Below are positions 23,201 through 34,652 of a DNA stretch of 64,000 bases, one piece after another (the first letter of the stretch is position 1; the number at the start of each line of letters is the position of its first letter). This DNA is from Gymnorhina tibicen (lineage: Eukaryota; Chordata; Aves; Passeriformes; Artamidae): NCBI GenBank assembly GCA_013399875.1, contig VXAZ01006903.1, forward strand, positions 20,364 through 84,363. The letters are read 5' to 3'. The notes under the pieces are model-generated. The model saw nothing but the letters and a program-made list of their open reading frames with translations, ran no database searches and had not been told where the DNA came from. A program made the translations under genes and the position numbers.

Positions 23201-25235
23201 GAAGAGCGATGGCAGTTGCCATGGCAGCAGCCATCCTTCTCTTGGTGCTTCAGTGCAACCCACCTTGAGCTTCTGAAAAGATCCCTGCTCAAGCATCTCC
23301 TCTCCTGCTGCTGGAAGCTCCTCTGCTCCTGAACTCTGTCTCCAGGCATAGAAGGCTGGGAGACGTAGCAAGAGAGCCCCAGAGCTTGGAAGGCATTTAT
23401 TATCTCTGTCTTCTGGCACTAAATCACCCTCCCTGCTCCCTGCAAGCCAATATTTCCCTTGCTCGTTCTTCTACTGATGATGGAGCAGTAACAGCTCTTC
23501 TTGCCCTTGAAACCCTTACAAATTTCAGCCCCAGCTGATCTCTGGCTTTTCTAACGTTATCCCTCTATATCCATGGATTTCTCTCTCTCCTCTGTCATCT
23601 CTCCTCACATCCATCTCTTGCATCTCTGCCTTCCATCAGAGCTCAGCCTGCACTCCTTGCGCCCCAGAGCCAGCCTTGGGACACAGACACTCGGTTGGGA
23701 TGCAGCAAAAAGTCTGAGTTTTGAGCTCATTTGCCAAACAATTTTCTAGAGTGTCTAAAATCACAAACTGTTTTTCATTGGAGGAATATGCTCTTCAACC
23801 TCTTTCTCGCCGTGCAAAAATAATTCACTTCCAAACTCACACTGAGGACCAAAACTCACAAGTTAAATTTCAGTCCACAGTGGAACTCTTCTATTCTAAT
23901 GAATATTTTTGAGTCCTATTAATTTTGCAATAGGTATTTCCAAAGGTCACTGTAGTTAAGAGCTGAAACCTTGGCAAACTATGAGGTGGAAAGACCAGCT
24001 CTAACAAAGAGATGCAGAGAAGGGGTTGAGGTCCTGCAATCCCCTTATTCCTTAAATATCACTAAAATTACCCAAACCAAGAAGGTGCCTTGTTTTGGTT
24101 TGCAATTAGATGGTTTATGTTTATAACAGCAGTGCACTTCGGTATTTTTCATTAAATTTGGAACACTGACTTCATTTGGAGACCTTTCAAGCCTTTCACT
24201 CAGTTATCCATCAAGCTGCACTACCCTGAGCTGTCAGGCAAAGCATGTAATGACTAAACTTTTCAAAAAAACAGATGTTAATGGCTCTTGACAGGGAAAT
24301 ATTTTCTTATCACAAAATTATGAGATGCCTTTAGGGCTGCTAGTGAGACATAAACAGCATTCATCAAACTTAATTCCTTTCTCATCTGATGCAGGAGCTG
24401 TGCAGGTTGCTCCCATTCTGTCCTTAGAACAGCTGTATGTTAATGCAGGTTGCTGGCAATGATATAAAATGGGGGGAGGGGAAAAAAAGAATTTTAATAA
24501 TTAAAATTAAAACTAAACTCGATTTTGGCTGGGGGGAGGGTGTGTTTTGTTCTGGCGGGATTTCTTTGTGGCAAGTGTTTTTTTACCATTCATCTAATGA
24601 AATTTGGGTGGAGTGGAGCTTTTAAATGAAGAACGGGTTCTTTTCCTTACAGACTTGCTCTTGCTTCACCACAGTTTATCATTCTTAGCATTGCTCCCTT
24701 GCATAGCTGGAAAAAATACAAATCCCTTCAGTCTAAAAATCACTGGGTAGAGTTCTTGGAGCTACTTATTATGCAGGAAGTCAGATGAGAAAGTCAGAGG
24801 TTGAGTCAGTTTAAAAGTGAGAAAATAGAATTTCGTACCTACACGGGAATTTCCTTAAATAAACACTGATTCTCTCCTCAAAGGGGAAAAAAAAATGGGG
24901 TTTTACAAACAAAGAACAAAGGATAAATTATATTTTGCCTCTAGTATCAGGACTGCTACATTCCTGGGAACAGCTTAGTGAAGTTTAGTAATTTGTGATT
25001 TAGAGGAAATCAAGTCAGATTTTTTTGTTTAAATGATTGCTAACAATTTATGATCGATCGTGACTGAGCGAATTCTGTGTCTGAGTTTTGCCAGGTGAAC
25101 AGACTAAGTGGAGTAATCCATTCTAGCACATCCCTGCTGAAGCACTGAAGCTTCCTGGGACGGTTTGATAATTATTTTGTTTAATTACGTGCAAGGCAGG
25201 AGTGATGTACAAACTTATTTAAGATCCAGGCAATT
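23201..25235. other. unique intergenic DNA
   Basis: 23200-23460 is GC-richer and may be more of the adjoining LTR element, but I cannot place it. Two G-runs (near 24470 and 24530) flank an AT-rich stretch. A 36-base sequence at 25029-25064 is related to one at 22859-22894. No gene is recognised. Confidence 0.45.
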
Positions 25236-25354
25236 GGCTGAGGTGTGGAGCCACCTGGGCTAGTGGAAGGTGTCCCTGCCCATGGCAGGGGGTGGCACTG
25301 GATGGGCTTTAAGGTCCCTTCCGCCCCAAACCATTCCACGGGGATTTTATGAAC
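25236..25354 (+). mobile_element. CR1 LINE 3' end, sense
   Basis: 'ccacctgggctagtggaagg', 'tgtccctgcccatggcaggg', 'ggtggcactggatgggcttt' and 'aaggtcccttccgccccaaa' form the last 115 bases of a CR1. Confidence 0.93.
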
Positions 25355-27489
25355 CCGAAACAGCAAGTTTTTGAACTTAAATATGGCGATCACCTTCTTC
25401 TGATGTACTATAATTTCAGTTCTGAACGGAATAAACGTGTTTCAACAAAAGCTTCCATTTTTTTCCCAATCAAGACAGGTTGTGCTAATTAGCTGCCATA
25501 AAGAACAGAGGCAAGCACAGAGCCACAGCATCCCTGAGGAAGATGTGAGAACCCCAGTCCATTCCCATCTACCTTTCCATAAGATAAATGAGTGACATAT
25601 TTTCGAGGTGGTCATTGTAATCCTAATAATAACTTAATGTATTTTGTCTTCTTTGTAATACCTATAGGTATTTTTGAACAGAAATGTCGTATCAAAAGTG
25701 CTTTTTTCAGTTTTTAATCCTCTCACAAGAAGTGCCCTTTGTTACAAGCCTACTTTTGGAATTTCAATTCTGACTGTAAAGAATTTCAATAGATTCCACC
25801 TCTGCTCCTTTTTTACAGGCACAATTCCCTTTCAAGCAGTTTTGGAAGGAAGGTATTTTCAAGATCTAAGCTGAGAGAGAAAGTGGATTCTTCTTCACTG
25901 CCACTTCATTGTGCTTTAAGGTCTCTCTGCTAACGTGAGGAAAACATTTAATTACTGAAAGGTTTCCCCCTGCACGATGGTGGGAAAAGGAGTTCTCAAT
26001 CCCAGAGCAACAGGATCCAGATGTAATTTAATGTGAGATGGATTCTACTATTAATATCTAAATTCTTGCCCCAGCTTCTCTTCCAGGATATTTTACAGCA
26101 TCTGTGGGTGTTCCACAAAGTTTCTGTCAGTTTTATCCTCTGAGCACTGGACAGTTCTTGGTTTTAGATCTCACCTTAACATTTCTTATTCCTTTGCAGT
26201 AATTTAACCAAGGCAAAGCTGGCAGCAGAAACCCTGGGGCTCAGATGTTCCGTTTTATTTAGGCATCCATTCCTCATTATTTGAGAATTAAAAAAAACCC
26301 CAAATTTAATATAATAACCCTCTACCACCACCAGTTTAATTTTCTTTGAAATAATTTTTTATTATTGGCCGTATAACAGCACGAGCTGATAAAAGAGCAC
26401 AATATTTCACAAAGAGAACCAGGCTTTAGAGAACTTGCAATGGCACCTTCCTGGATAACTTCCTATGAGTAATAAATGGAATGTGTTCACACAAGGCTTA
26501 AAAAATGGTCACATGGAGCTGAATATGAGGCAGGGTGTGAGTAATGACAGGCCCATATCAGCAGTAGTAAGCAACTCTAATCTGGAACAGCATATGCAGA
26601 ATTAATTGAAATTCAATTATCTGTATTAAAACGCCTCCTAGGAACAATGGAGAAAGATATAATATTTAAAAAGAAGAAAATTATCCATATGTGGCTTTTA
26701 GAAAACAAGGAGGCTGCATAAATAATGAGAAATGAGCAGCTAGATCATTATACACCTGTGCTTCACTGAGAGATTTTTTCCTGGTAGGATTTTGATCTTT
26801 GCTAACCAACCTTTCTCTTAGAGGAAAAATTTTTGTCTCTTCTGATTTGATAGACACTGTCATCTTTAGTAAAAAGAAAAGCAAATATCAGAGCTCTGTT
26901 GAATATTACACAGTGTGAAGAATCTCATGGGTTTTCCTACATATTCACGGACTAAATTTTTCTTCAGTATTGATGTGTTTAAATTCAGGACTTCTGTATT
27001 GTGACAGTGGAAAAGGAAAAAAAAAAAACCAAACCAGGAAAGCAGCAATGAAAGAAGATCATAAATCAGTCTTATTTTCCAATTAAAAAAGAAAAAAAAT
27101 TCTCTCCTTGGTCTGTTACGGCCAGATTAAAAGTCGTTCACACGGTTCAAAAAACAGCGTAAATTTCCCGTTTTGCCTTGTTTTCCTGGAGCAGACGCCC
27201 TGTGGATTAGTTACTGGGATTACTTCACCAAGAACTGAAGTGAGTTCCAGGGATGGCCCAGTGATGCTGCTGGGATGTGTTACAGGCACGGATCATGTTA
27301 AGAGCTAAAGGGAACTCACCACGCCTGTGAAGCTGGGGCTTTGCTGCTGGCCTAATTAAGTTATTAACAACTTAATGAGTGCACAAGCAGTTGTTCCAAC
27401 TGCAGAAAAACCTAATTATAATGCAGCTAAAATAATTACGCAGGAAGCCTTCCTGGAAGGAAGGTGTCTTTTAGGGGTTGTGTTCATGA
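25355..27489. other. unique AT-rich intergenic DNA
   Basis: No gene or repeat family is recognised. A-runs lie near 27018-27029. Confidence 0.5.
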
Positions 27490-27728
27490 AGTCACAGAAT
27501 CATGGAACAGTTTGGGTTGGAAGGGATTTTAAGGCTCACCCAGTGCCACCCCCTGCCATGGTCAGGGACACCTTCCACTGTCCCAGCTCGCTCCCAGCCC
27601 CGTCCAGCCTGGCCTTGGACACTCCCAGGGATCCAGGGGCAGCCACAGCTTCTCTGGGCACCCTGTGCCAGGGCCTCCCCACCCTCACAGGGAAGGATTC
27701 CTTGTGTAATATCCCACCTAAACGTGAG
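27490..27728 (-). mobile_element. CR1 LINE 3' region, antisense
   Basis: 'gtcacagaatcatggaacag', 'tttgggttggaagggatttt', 'ccactgtcccagctcgctcc', 'ggatccaggggcagccacag' and 'gggcaccctgtgccagggcc' give 240 bases of CR1 3'UTR in reverse complement. A 187-codon frame passing through it (27375-27938) is an accident of the repeat. Confidence 0.95.
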
Positions 27729-29714
27729 GAACAAATCTACCATGGACTCAGAAGGCAGAATAAGATTGCGCACAGAGTTTCGGATGAGATGGAGCTTGTA
27801 ACTTCCTCCCAAATTCCCAACAGGACCTTGGGTGGAGTTGTTACCCCCTCAGTCCTTCTTAATGATGTTCTGTGCCAGAACACCCACAAACACATGGATC
27901 CACATGGATCATACACCATTTCCCAGCAAACAGCTTGAGCTCAACCCAAGCTAACTGGGCACAAGCTGCTGCATTAATTTCTAAGGGTTTTGGAGCACCT
28001 TCTCTTTGATAAACGCCATTTAAAGGTTTCCCAAATGCCAGTGACCAGTGAGACCCAGAGGCTGAAAGCAAATGGGAAAGGCAGATGACAGAAAGAGCAG
28101 CCAACAGTATTTTGAGGGGGGGTCTTTCTGGCCACATATTCACAAGTGCTTGAGATACTTAGGAACATTGTCTTTAGCAGTTTCACACACTTGAATTAAA
28201 ATCTACATCCCAATCTGCACTGGATGAGTATTGCACAACACCTGCTGTGGAGCCTGGGGTCCTTTCACAAGGACAAACAGGATGCACAACTCAATCCACA
28301 TTCCATTCGTTTTTGGATAAGAAGAATCAGTTTGGTTACAGAGAGAAAAGGTTTTCTGACAGAAGTGCGGATTTCTGGTATTTCTTGGAAAACGGGTCGT
28401 CACACCCATTTCCTAAATGGCATTCGGGTAACTCGGCTGTCACACAGACAGCTTGTTCATATGCCAGCTGAGAAAAGGAGAAGCAAAATGCGGTTCATAA
28501 AGTGATCCAAAATGCTTTGAAATTAATTTAATATTTTAAATTTTGCAGGGGTTGAATTACTGCTCTGTGCAGGTGGACAATATATTTTACATATATTTAT
28601 ATATATATTTGCCTGTGTGCACAGACTTTTGTCTGTATATACCAAGGATTTTCCATTATCCAAAGCAGATGCACGAGTCAATTTTCCCATGTTTACAAGA
28701 ATTCTACAAAATAAAATCCTCCTGCAGCAGCAGGAGGTCTTTTAAATACACATTCTAAAAGGCATGCACGGTTAATTTTAGGCAGAAACACTAAACCTTC
28801 TTATGGAAACAGAATTAGTAATTAGTAGGAAACAGTGAAGACTGAGATTCTTTATATCTTTCTATTCAAAGTCCATTAGCAGCTTAAGCTTATTTTCCAA
28901 ATTCAAAGTAATGCTAATATTTCAATAAGCAGTGAAGTCTGAATGCATTAAAGTAGAATCGCATCTGTTTTCTACAAATCTTAGTGAATAGACTTCACCC
29001 AAAGAAGAAAAAATAGAAGTAAAGAAAAAGGAGGAGAAAACTTGCTGCATTCCATCCTTTCCAATTAATGTAAATGCAGAAGATCATGATTTGTGGTTTT
29101 GTACAGCAGCTTAGGTGAGCAGTCATTATGAAGGACTGAGCACCTCCCTGACTGGAAATGTGAGCAGCTTGTGCGACCAGAACTGATCAAAACTGGTTTT
29201 TAACAAGGCCTCCATTTTTATGCCACTGATTTGTACAACACAGGCTCTGATTTTAAAAATAAGCCTCAGCCTCCAGTCTGTTATTCCTGAGGAACACCGA
29301 CAGGAAGACAGGAGCAGCTTTGGCAACGAGCACCAACCAGGTTGTACAATAAATATTCCAGAAGTTCTACAGGTCATGTTAAGGCTCTGTCTTTTAATAA
29401 TTTAAAATTTCCTATGGCTTCCCTGTTTGCAGCTCATCACGTGAGTAAACATCAGTTTTGTAGCTCTGATACTGAGAGAGAAACTTCAAAAATTCCAAGA
29501 ATTTTTGGGATTTTCCTTACCATTCATTTAATGCAACTCCTGGTTTTTTGTTTGAGAAATTTTTAAAATATATTTCGTGGAAAACACAGGGGCACCTGAA
29601 ACTGGAATTTTTGCAGTTTTACTTAGAGACACAGAAAATAATGCTTTCCACAGCAGATGTGTGAACTTTTTAAATTGCAGTGATTTAGGAAAAACACAAA
29701 TGCAGTTACTCTAT
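27729..29714. other. unique intergenic DNA
   Basis: No gene is recognised. An (at)n-like stretch lies at about 28575-28610. Frames of 60-94 codons occur on both strands without domain features. Confidence 0.5.
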
Positions 29715-29778
29715 AAAATATTTCAAATTTTAACTTCACAAAATATTTTAAATTTTAACTTTATAAAATATTTTATGG
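29715..29778. repeat. 25-bp AT-rich tandem repeat, 2.5 copies
   Basis: The unit 'aaaatatttcaaattttaac' plus 'ttcac' at 29715-29739 is followed by a near-identical unit at 29740-29764 (three substitutions) and a partial third unit at 29765-29778. Confidence 0.8.
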
Positions 29779-29935
29779 TTTATTAAAAAAAACCCTCAGT
29801 ACCTGAAGATGCTGGAAGAAACACTTCTTTGGGAGTAGTGCCTCTTGAATTTATACTTACCAGAAAGCGTTTGGAAGTCTATAATTAAATCACAATTACT
29901 GGAATTACAGGCAGCTTGTGGAATAAGATTTTCGT

Positions 29936-30010
29936 CAAGAACTGCTTGTCCTCAAGAACTCAAGAACTGTTTCCTCAAGAACAAGACTGCCCACAAGAAC
30001 TGCTTCTTTG
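29936..30010. repeat. imperfect 'caagaactg' tandem repeat
   Basis: 'caagaact' or a close variant starts at 29936, 29953, 29961, 29976 and 29994, with irregular spacing of 8 to 18 bases and spacers often ending in 'cct'. It looks like a locally expanded short motif. Confidence 0.65.
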
Positions 30011-31875
30011 CGAAGACCCAAATTGCGAGGGCTGCCACACAGAAGGCGAAACCTTAGGAAATGACCCACACCAAAGCCTTTTCCTATGAAAAGATATTTC
30101 ACTTATAGTCTTACAATAGATCAGGGACCTGGAAGAGCTCTGAAGCTGGAATGAGTCGTGAAGGAAGAGCAGGGAAAATGCGAGGAAGTAGTTCATACCA
30201 GGAAACTGGCGTGTGTCGTTTGACCTGAACAGAAGCTGAATTTGGGTAGCGAAATAAGTCTGGCAATAAATAAATCTGGCAATCTTTCCTTCTTCCTTTT
30301 TTTTTTTCAGCTAGTGAAGTTGTTCTTATTTTAGGTAGGCCCTAGTTTGGAATTACTGTGCGTGTTTTATTCCATGCCTGGCTCCTCCTCACCGTCGCCT
30401 GACTTAATCGGCGCCACAAAGGAACCCAAATCTCCAGCACGGGGTGGGCAGGAGCAATTCCAGCATTCAGGACATCCTCACTGAACTCTCAGCTCACGGA
30501 TTGCTTGGAGAACAGTGAGTTAATTCCCTTTTAAAGGCTCCCTGGGAGTAAAGAACACCATTCTCCCCGTCAGAGGTGGTGGCACCGCTGACGGCCCCAG
30601 CTGCAGTAGCCAGACAGGGGGGTTTGAAGGACAGCAGCAGAAGCCACGTCTGGTAAAAAAAGTCACATTCCCCCGCTCCTGTGACTTCGCCGGTGCCAGA
30701 TAAAAGGCTTTGTCTGATTTTGAAAGTGGCAAAAAAGCACAGGGTACAAAAGTGAACTTGGATTAAGGGATCAGGGTGCGCAGCCCTGAAGTGCAAAGTT
30801 GTTGGTTTGGTTTTTTGTTTTTTTGTTTTTTTTTTTTTTCTGGAATCAGCTAATACTTAAAAAAAGAAATCATCAGAAAAACCAAACAATAAGTGGCTTC
30901 TCAGCCAGTTCTGCTTGCTGCCTGGAAGATGTGGAGAATTTCCATTCCTTCTGTCTGGCACATTTGTTTAAATACAAATATAACTGGTTCCATAGCCAGA
31001 TGGAATCCTGCTGTCCAAATCTGTGGAACTGCTTTCCCACATAGGCCTTGCCTGTTTTAATCAGTGTAACAGAAACACATTGATACTTCTTCTCATTTTT
31101 TGGGTCTGTTTTCTTCATTGATGAAAGATTAATTAGGAAAGGCACGGGAGAGGAGGGAGCCAGCCTTTTCTGCACCACCACTGCCTTAAACCCTGCTTTG
31201 AAATGGGAGAAGTGTTCCCTGGGAGGGTTTTTTTTGTCCTGGTTCAAAAGGTATTTGTAGAAGCATGACTCACTTCTCTGGCCCCTGGCTGCCACTAATC
31301 CCTTTCATGAGGATGACCAGGAAGGCTGACAGCTAATCGATTATTTACTTAGTCCTTAACTTGTTGTGCTCCGAGGAATTTAGCACGTCAATCAGTGAAA
31401 GATGATGCACTCCCAGCTTCCATCTACCCGGCTCCACAGACTCCCAGCCTTCAGTCCGTGCGGGGCCCCTCTGAAAGCTCTGATCACACATCTTGACATG
31501 TTTTTAGGGGGGAAAGAAGTGGATTATGAGACTGAACACATTTTAAGTGTAAATCCAGGAAGTTTATAACTTGCAATATATGCTTTTATTTTCCTTTACC
31601 TCATGTCTTTCCTTTCTCACTGTGAAAATGGATGAAAGCAATTAGCACAGACCTGTAATCGCCAAACAGCAAATTTTTATCAGAGATGTCCAGGCTGACC
31701 CTCTTCTCCTTTCAGGGTTTCTTTCATCCATGCAATTTAGACTGAAGTAATGCCCTAAACAGCATTGTAAAAAACACAGGGGGCTTTTCTTAAACATGCT
31801 TGACACGTGTATTTACTCCAGATAAAAACCATTTTCTGTAAGTTTGCAGCCATCCCTGGGAAAGCTGGGGGCCCA
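30011..31875. other. unique intergenic DNA
   Basis: No gene is recognised. Long T-runs lie at about 30297-30308 and 30820-30840. A GC-richer stretch lies at 30370-30720, with overlapping minus-strand frames of 70 and 100 codons and no domain features. The 140-codon minus frame at 30873-31295 is also unrecognised. Confidence 0.5.
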
Positions 31876-32022
31876 CAGGATTCACCATCCCTGCAGTGCT
31901 TGAGAGGCATCTGGACCTGGCACTGGGTGATGTGTTCAGGGGTCACAGTGGTACTGCCTGACTGATGGCTGGACTGGGTGAAGTTAAAGGTCTCTTCAAG
32001 CCTTGATCATTGGAGGATTCCA
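31876..32022 (+). mobile_element. CR1 LINE 3' end, sense
   Basis: 'ggattcaccatccctgcagt', 'cttgagaggcatctggacct', 'gtgatgtgttcaggggtcac', 'gatggctggactgggtgaag' and 'aggtctcttcaagccttgat' follow CR1 3'UTR order with considerable divergence. Confidence 0.85.
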
Positions 32023-32399
32023 ACTTCAGTTTTGCCTTAGAATGTTTTGAGTGCATTCCTAAGAAATTAAATTAACTGTATTCTTTTTCTAACAAAAGGC
32101 CCGGCAAAAAAGCTAATTACTAAATTTAAAAAGGTATAGTTATCTCAGTGCAATTCAAGAACTCCCTGGAAGTTTCTAAAGCTTTGGAGTTCCTCCTTGT
32201 TTGAAACCACTGTGTTACTTCTGGGGTGTTTACAGTCCTTTCTGTATTTTAAATTAACTAACTCCATGTCTGCTTGTGCAGCCCTGCACACAGAGTTGCA
32301 CAGCTCTCTGGGCACTATAATTGTCGGTGATACAATGTTATCGATCCAACAATCCAGTATTATCCATCCGTGGAGCCTGGAGGCAGCCGCCGTGCACAG
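32023..32399. other. unique intergenic DNA
   Basis: Nothing is recognised. The boundary with the CR1 coding fragment downstream is not sharp. Confidence 0.45.
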
Positions 32400-33130
32400 G
32401 GGGAGTTCACGCTCCTGGGGAACAGGGGGCAGGTAAGGAGAGAAGTCAGGCCTGAACTGCAGGAAAACAAACTTCAGCTCTTCAAGGAGACGGTAAATGC
32501 AATCCCCTGGGAGGCTGGGGAGCAGAACAGAGCTGGCAGATCTTTAGGGAAATCTTCCACGGAACGCCAGAGCCGGTGATCCCCAGGAGCCAGAAATGGG
32601 GCAAGGAAGGCAGGAGCCCAGGATGGCTGAGGAGGGACCTGCTGGTGAGACTAAAGGGACGGGAGCGAATGCACAGGCGGTGGGAACATGGACAGGTGGC
32701 CTGGGAAGAGCCTAGGAATGAAATTTGGGTGTGTAGGGACGGGGTGAGGAAGGCAAAGCTGGAACTGAACCTGGCAAGGGACACAAGGAATAACAGGAAG
32801 GGCTTCTTCAGGTCTGGTAACCAGGAAAGGAAGGTCAAAGAAGGCGTCACCCCTTGACAAACAAGGCTGGGAAGCTGGTAAAAATGGATGAGGAGAAGGC
32901 TGAGGAGCTCAGCAGGTGTTGTGTTTCAGTCTTCAATGACAACCTCTAAAAAAGCAAATCTGGAGTGTCTGGACAGCAGGATGGGGATTGTGGGAGAAAA
33001 GTCCCTCTCCCTGGAAGTAAAGATCAGGTTCATGAGGACCTGAGGAACCTGAACATCCCTAAATCTGTGGGATCCGATGAGATGCATCCCAAAGTCCCAA
33101 GGGAATTGTTCTTTACTGCCTCTCCACATC
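32400..33130 (+). mobile_element. CR1 LINE ORF2 fragment (endonuclease-RT linker), broken
   Basis: The plus-strand frame ending at 32857 contains the peptide 'KAKLELNLARD' and then 'KGFF'. This is the CR1 ORF2 segment between the endonuclease and the reverse transcriptase. After a stop at 32855-32857 the homology continues in another frame ('KMDEEKAEELS'), and at 33010-33110 it continues as 'DQVHEDLRNLNIPKSVGSDE', the sequence just before the RT core. Upstream, about 32530-32575 matches the preceding part. The fragment has at least one frameshift and several stops, and it lacks the RT catalytic region and the 3'UTR. It is not functional. Confidence 0.8.
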
Positions 33131-33803
33131 AATCCATCTCCCACTCAGTCAGGGAACAGGAGAGAATTCAAGTGCTTAATTCCACTGGAAGCCTTTGGTG
33201 CTTTGGAAGAAGAAAATACCAATATTTTGCACTCATTCAGATTTGAGAAACAGTCTCTTTGACAACATTAATGTCTTTCTGCCTGTCAGGTTATGAAAAG
33301 TTAATCCTTTGGCAGTGCAGGGAGGTACAAGCACTCCTCAATTAGGTTTCATCGCCTGGCTGACTGTCTGAGGTGTGTTTTGTTTGCTCGTATCGCTGCA
33401 AAATAAACAGCTAAATAAATGCCAGCCCAGTGTGTGAGAGGGGTCTGACTGAAAGGAAAAATTCAGTTAAAACTTCAAATAAATGTCGTTTTGTTCCTCT
33501 ACTCAGTAATATTAGTGGCTTTTCCACTTGGAATTTCCAGTGAATGGATTATTACTATTTTTAGGGAACAACAGATAGGAGAGCTTGACACTGACCTCAA
33601 GTCGCTCTTAGTGCTGCTGTACTAATGACACCAACTAATGTTCATAATTAAGAGGAAGCTATGATAATCAGTAAAATTTTGTAACCTAACAAAAAAAAAA
33701 AAAAAAAAAAAAGCAACAACAACACCAGCAGCCATGAGAAGTGGTGATGGAAAAAAATGGCAAAATATGGCCTAAACTGAGTTAATCGTACTTACACAAT
33801 TTC
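33131..33803. other. unique DNA with a 22-base A-run
   Basis: No gene is recognised. A pure run of 22 A lies at 33691-33712, followed by 'gcaacaacaacacc'. No retrocopied gene is recognised upstream of it, so it is treated as a simple repeat. Confidence 0.5.
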
Positions 33804-33906
33804 TGAGCAGCCTGGGCTAGTGGAAGGTGTCCTTGCCCGTGGTGGGAGGGTGGAAAAAGGATGATCCTTAGGGTTTCTTCCAACCCAAGCCATTCTGGGA
33901 TTGTTT
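33804..33906 (+). mobile_element. CR1 LINE 3' end, sense
   Basis: 'gcagcctgggctagtggaag', 'gtgtccttgcccgtggtggg', 'gggtttcttccaacccaagc' and 'cattctgggattg' give a 100-base CR1 terminus. Confidence 0.92.
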
Positions 33907-34235
33907 GCGTTTCACAGTTACTGCGATTGTCAGAACTGCATTATAACCAAACCTTAGTGCATCATCTGCCCCAAAATGCAGGCACTGTTACCGTCCCCAC
34001 ACCCAGTTTACAGCCCCTGCTACACAAAGGGGATGAGGAGTGAAAAAACCGGAGCGGGGTGAAAGAATTCCAGACAAACCACACAAGAGATGGGTATAGC
34101 TGCATGTCTGTAGAACCTTGATCCTCAGGAGGGAGACAGATCTTCCCTCTGACCCTGAGGTCAGTGACTCCAGCGCTCCTTCCAACCCCAAGGTCTTTTG
34201 CATTAATTGTTGGAGCAGGTGAAGATCAGAAGATG
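33907..34235. other. unique intergenic DNA
   Basis: No gene is recognised. 'gactccagcgctccttccaa' near 34167-34186 faintly resembles a CR1-type end but is too short to call. Confidence 0.4.
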
Positions 34236-34323
34236 CTTTGATCTAACTCATACCACCCCTGGAAGTGTCCAACACACGTGTGAATGTGGCACTTGGGGAC
34301 ACGGGTTAGGGGTGACCGTGGTG
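34236..34323 (+). mobile_element. CR1 LINE 3' region, left part, sense
   Basis: 'cacccctggaagtgtccaac', 'gaatgtggcacttggggaca' and 'cgggttaggggtgaccgtgg' match the CR1 subfamily seen intact at 15.6 kb. The copy stops near 34323 and resumes after an inserted LTR-like block. Confidence 0.85.
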
Positions 34324-34537
34324 GTGTACTAGTTTGAAAGCAAACTAGAGAGAGACCCCAAGTCAGAAACGCAATTTAATAGGAAAAATAAAATAAATGC
34401 AGTAGTACCAAAAAAGAACAACCCACTGACAAAGTCAGAGCACAAACCTGACCCCCTGATAATCGGGGGGTTGGTAACAGTCCAATTAGATGGTGACTGC
34501 AGTCCTCCTGGAGTGATGGTTCTGTTGAAAGGTCTGG
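34324..34537. mobile_element. LTR-like fragment inserted in CR1
   Basis: The block begins 'tgtactagtttgaaagcaaa' and contains 'ctagagagagaccccaagtc', 'gcaatttaataggaaaaata' and 'gactgcagtcctcctggagt'. This agrees with a passerine LTR family as I remember it. It interrupts a CR1 that continues on both sides. 'gtggtg' lies at both edges (34320-34325 and 34553-34558), which may be a target-site duplication. An unresolved base (N) at 34538 falls at the right edge, so the LTR may be truncated or collapsed in the assembly. Orientation is uncertain. Confidence 0.5.
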
Positions 34538-34538
34538 N

Positions 34539-34652
34539 GTCACTCAGGACAAGTGGTGATGCTGGTTTGATGGATGGTTGGACTGGATGATCTCAGGGGT
34601 GTTCTCCACCCTTAATGATCCTGTGATTCCATGATTCCCCAGAATGTGGAAG
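34539..34652 (+). mobile_element. CR1 LINE 3' end, right part, sense
   Basis: 'gtggtgatgctggtttgatg', 'gatggttggactggatgatc', 'caggggtgttctccaccctt' and 'aatgatcctgtgattccatg' complete the CR1 3' end broken at 34323. The first bases after the N (gtcactcaggaca) resemble CR1 sequence already present on the left side, so a small duplication or an assembly join is possible. Confidence 0.8.

Noticed and set aside
27375..27938. 187-codon plus-strand frame
   Set aside because: Its middle is translated antisense CR1 3'UTR. The same translation pattern recurs at other CR1 copies (37.2, 47.2 and 54.1 kb).
33691..33712. 22-base A-run as the tail of a processed pseudogene
   Set aside because: No coding-like or gene-like sequence and no target duplication are recognisable upstream. 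A simple A-run is the safer reading.
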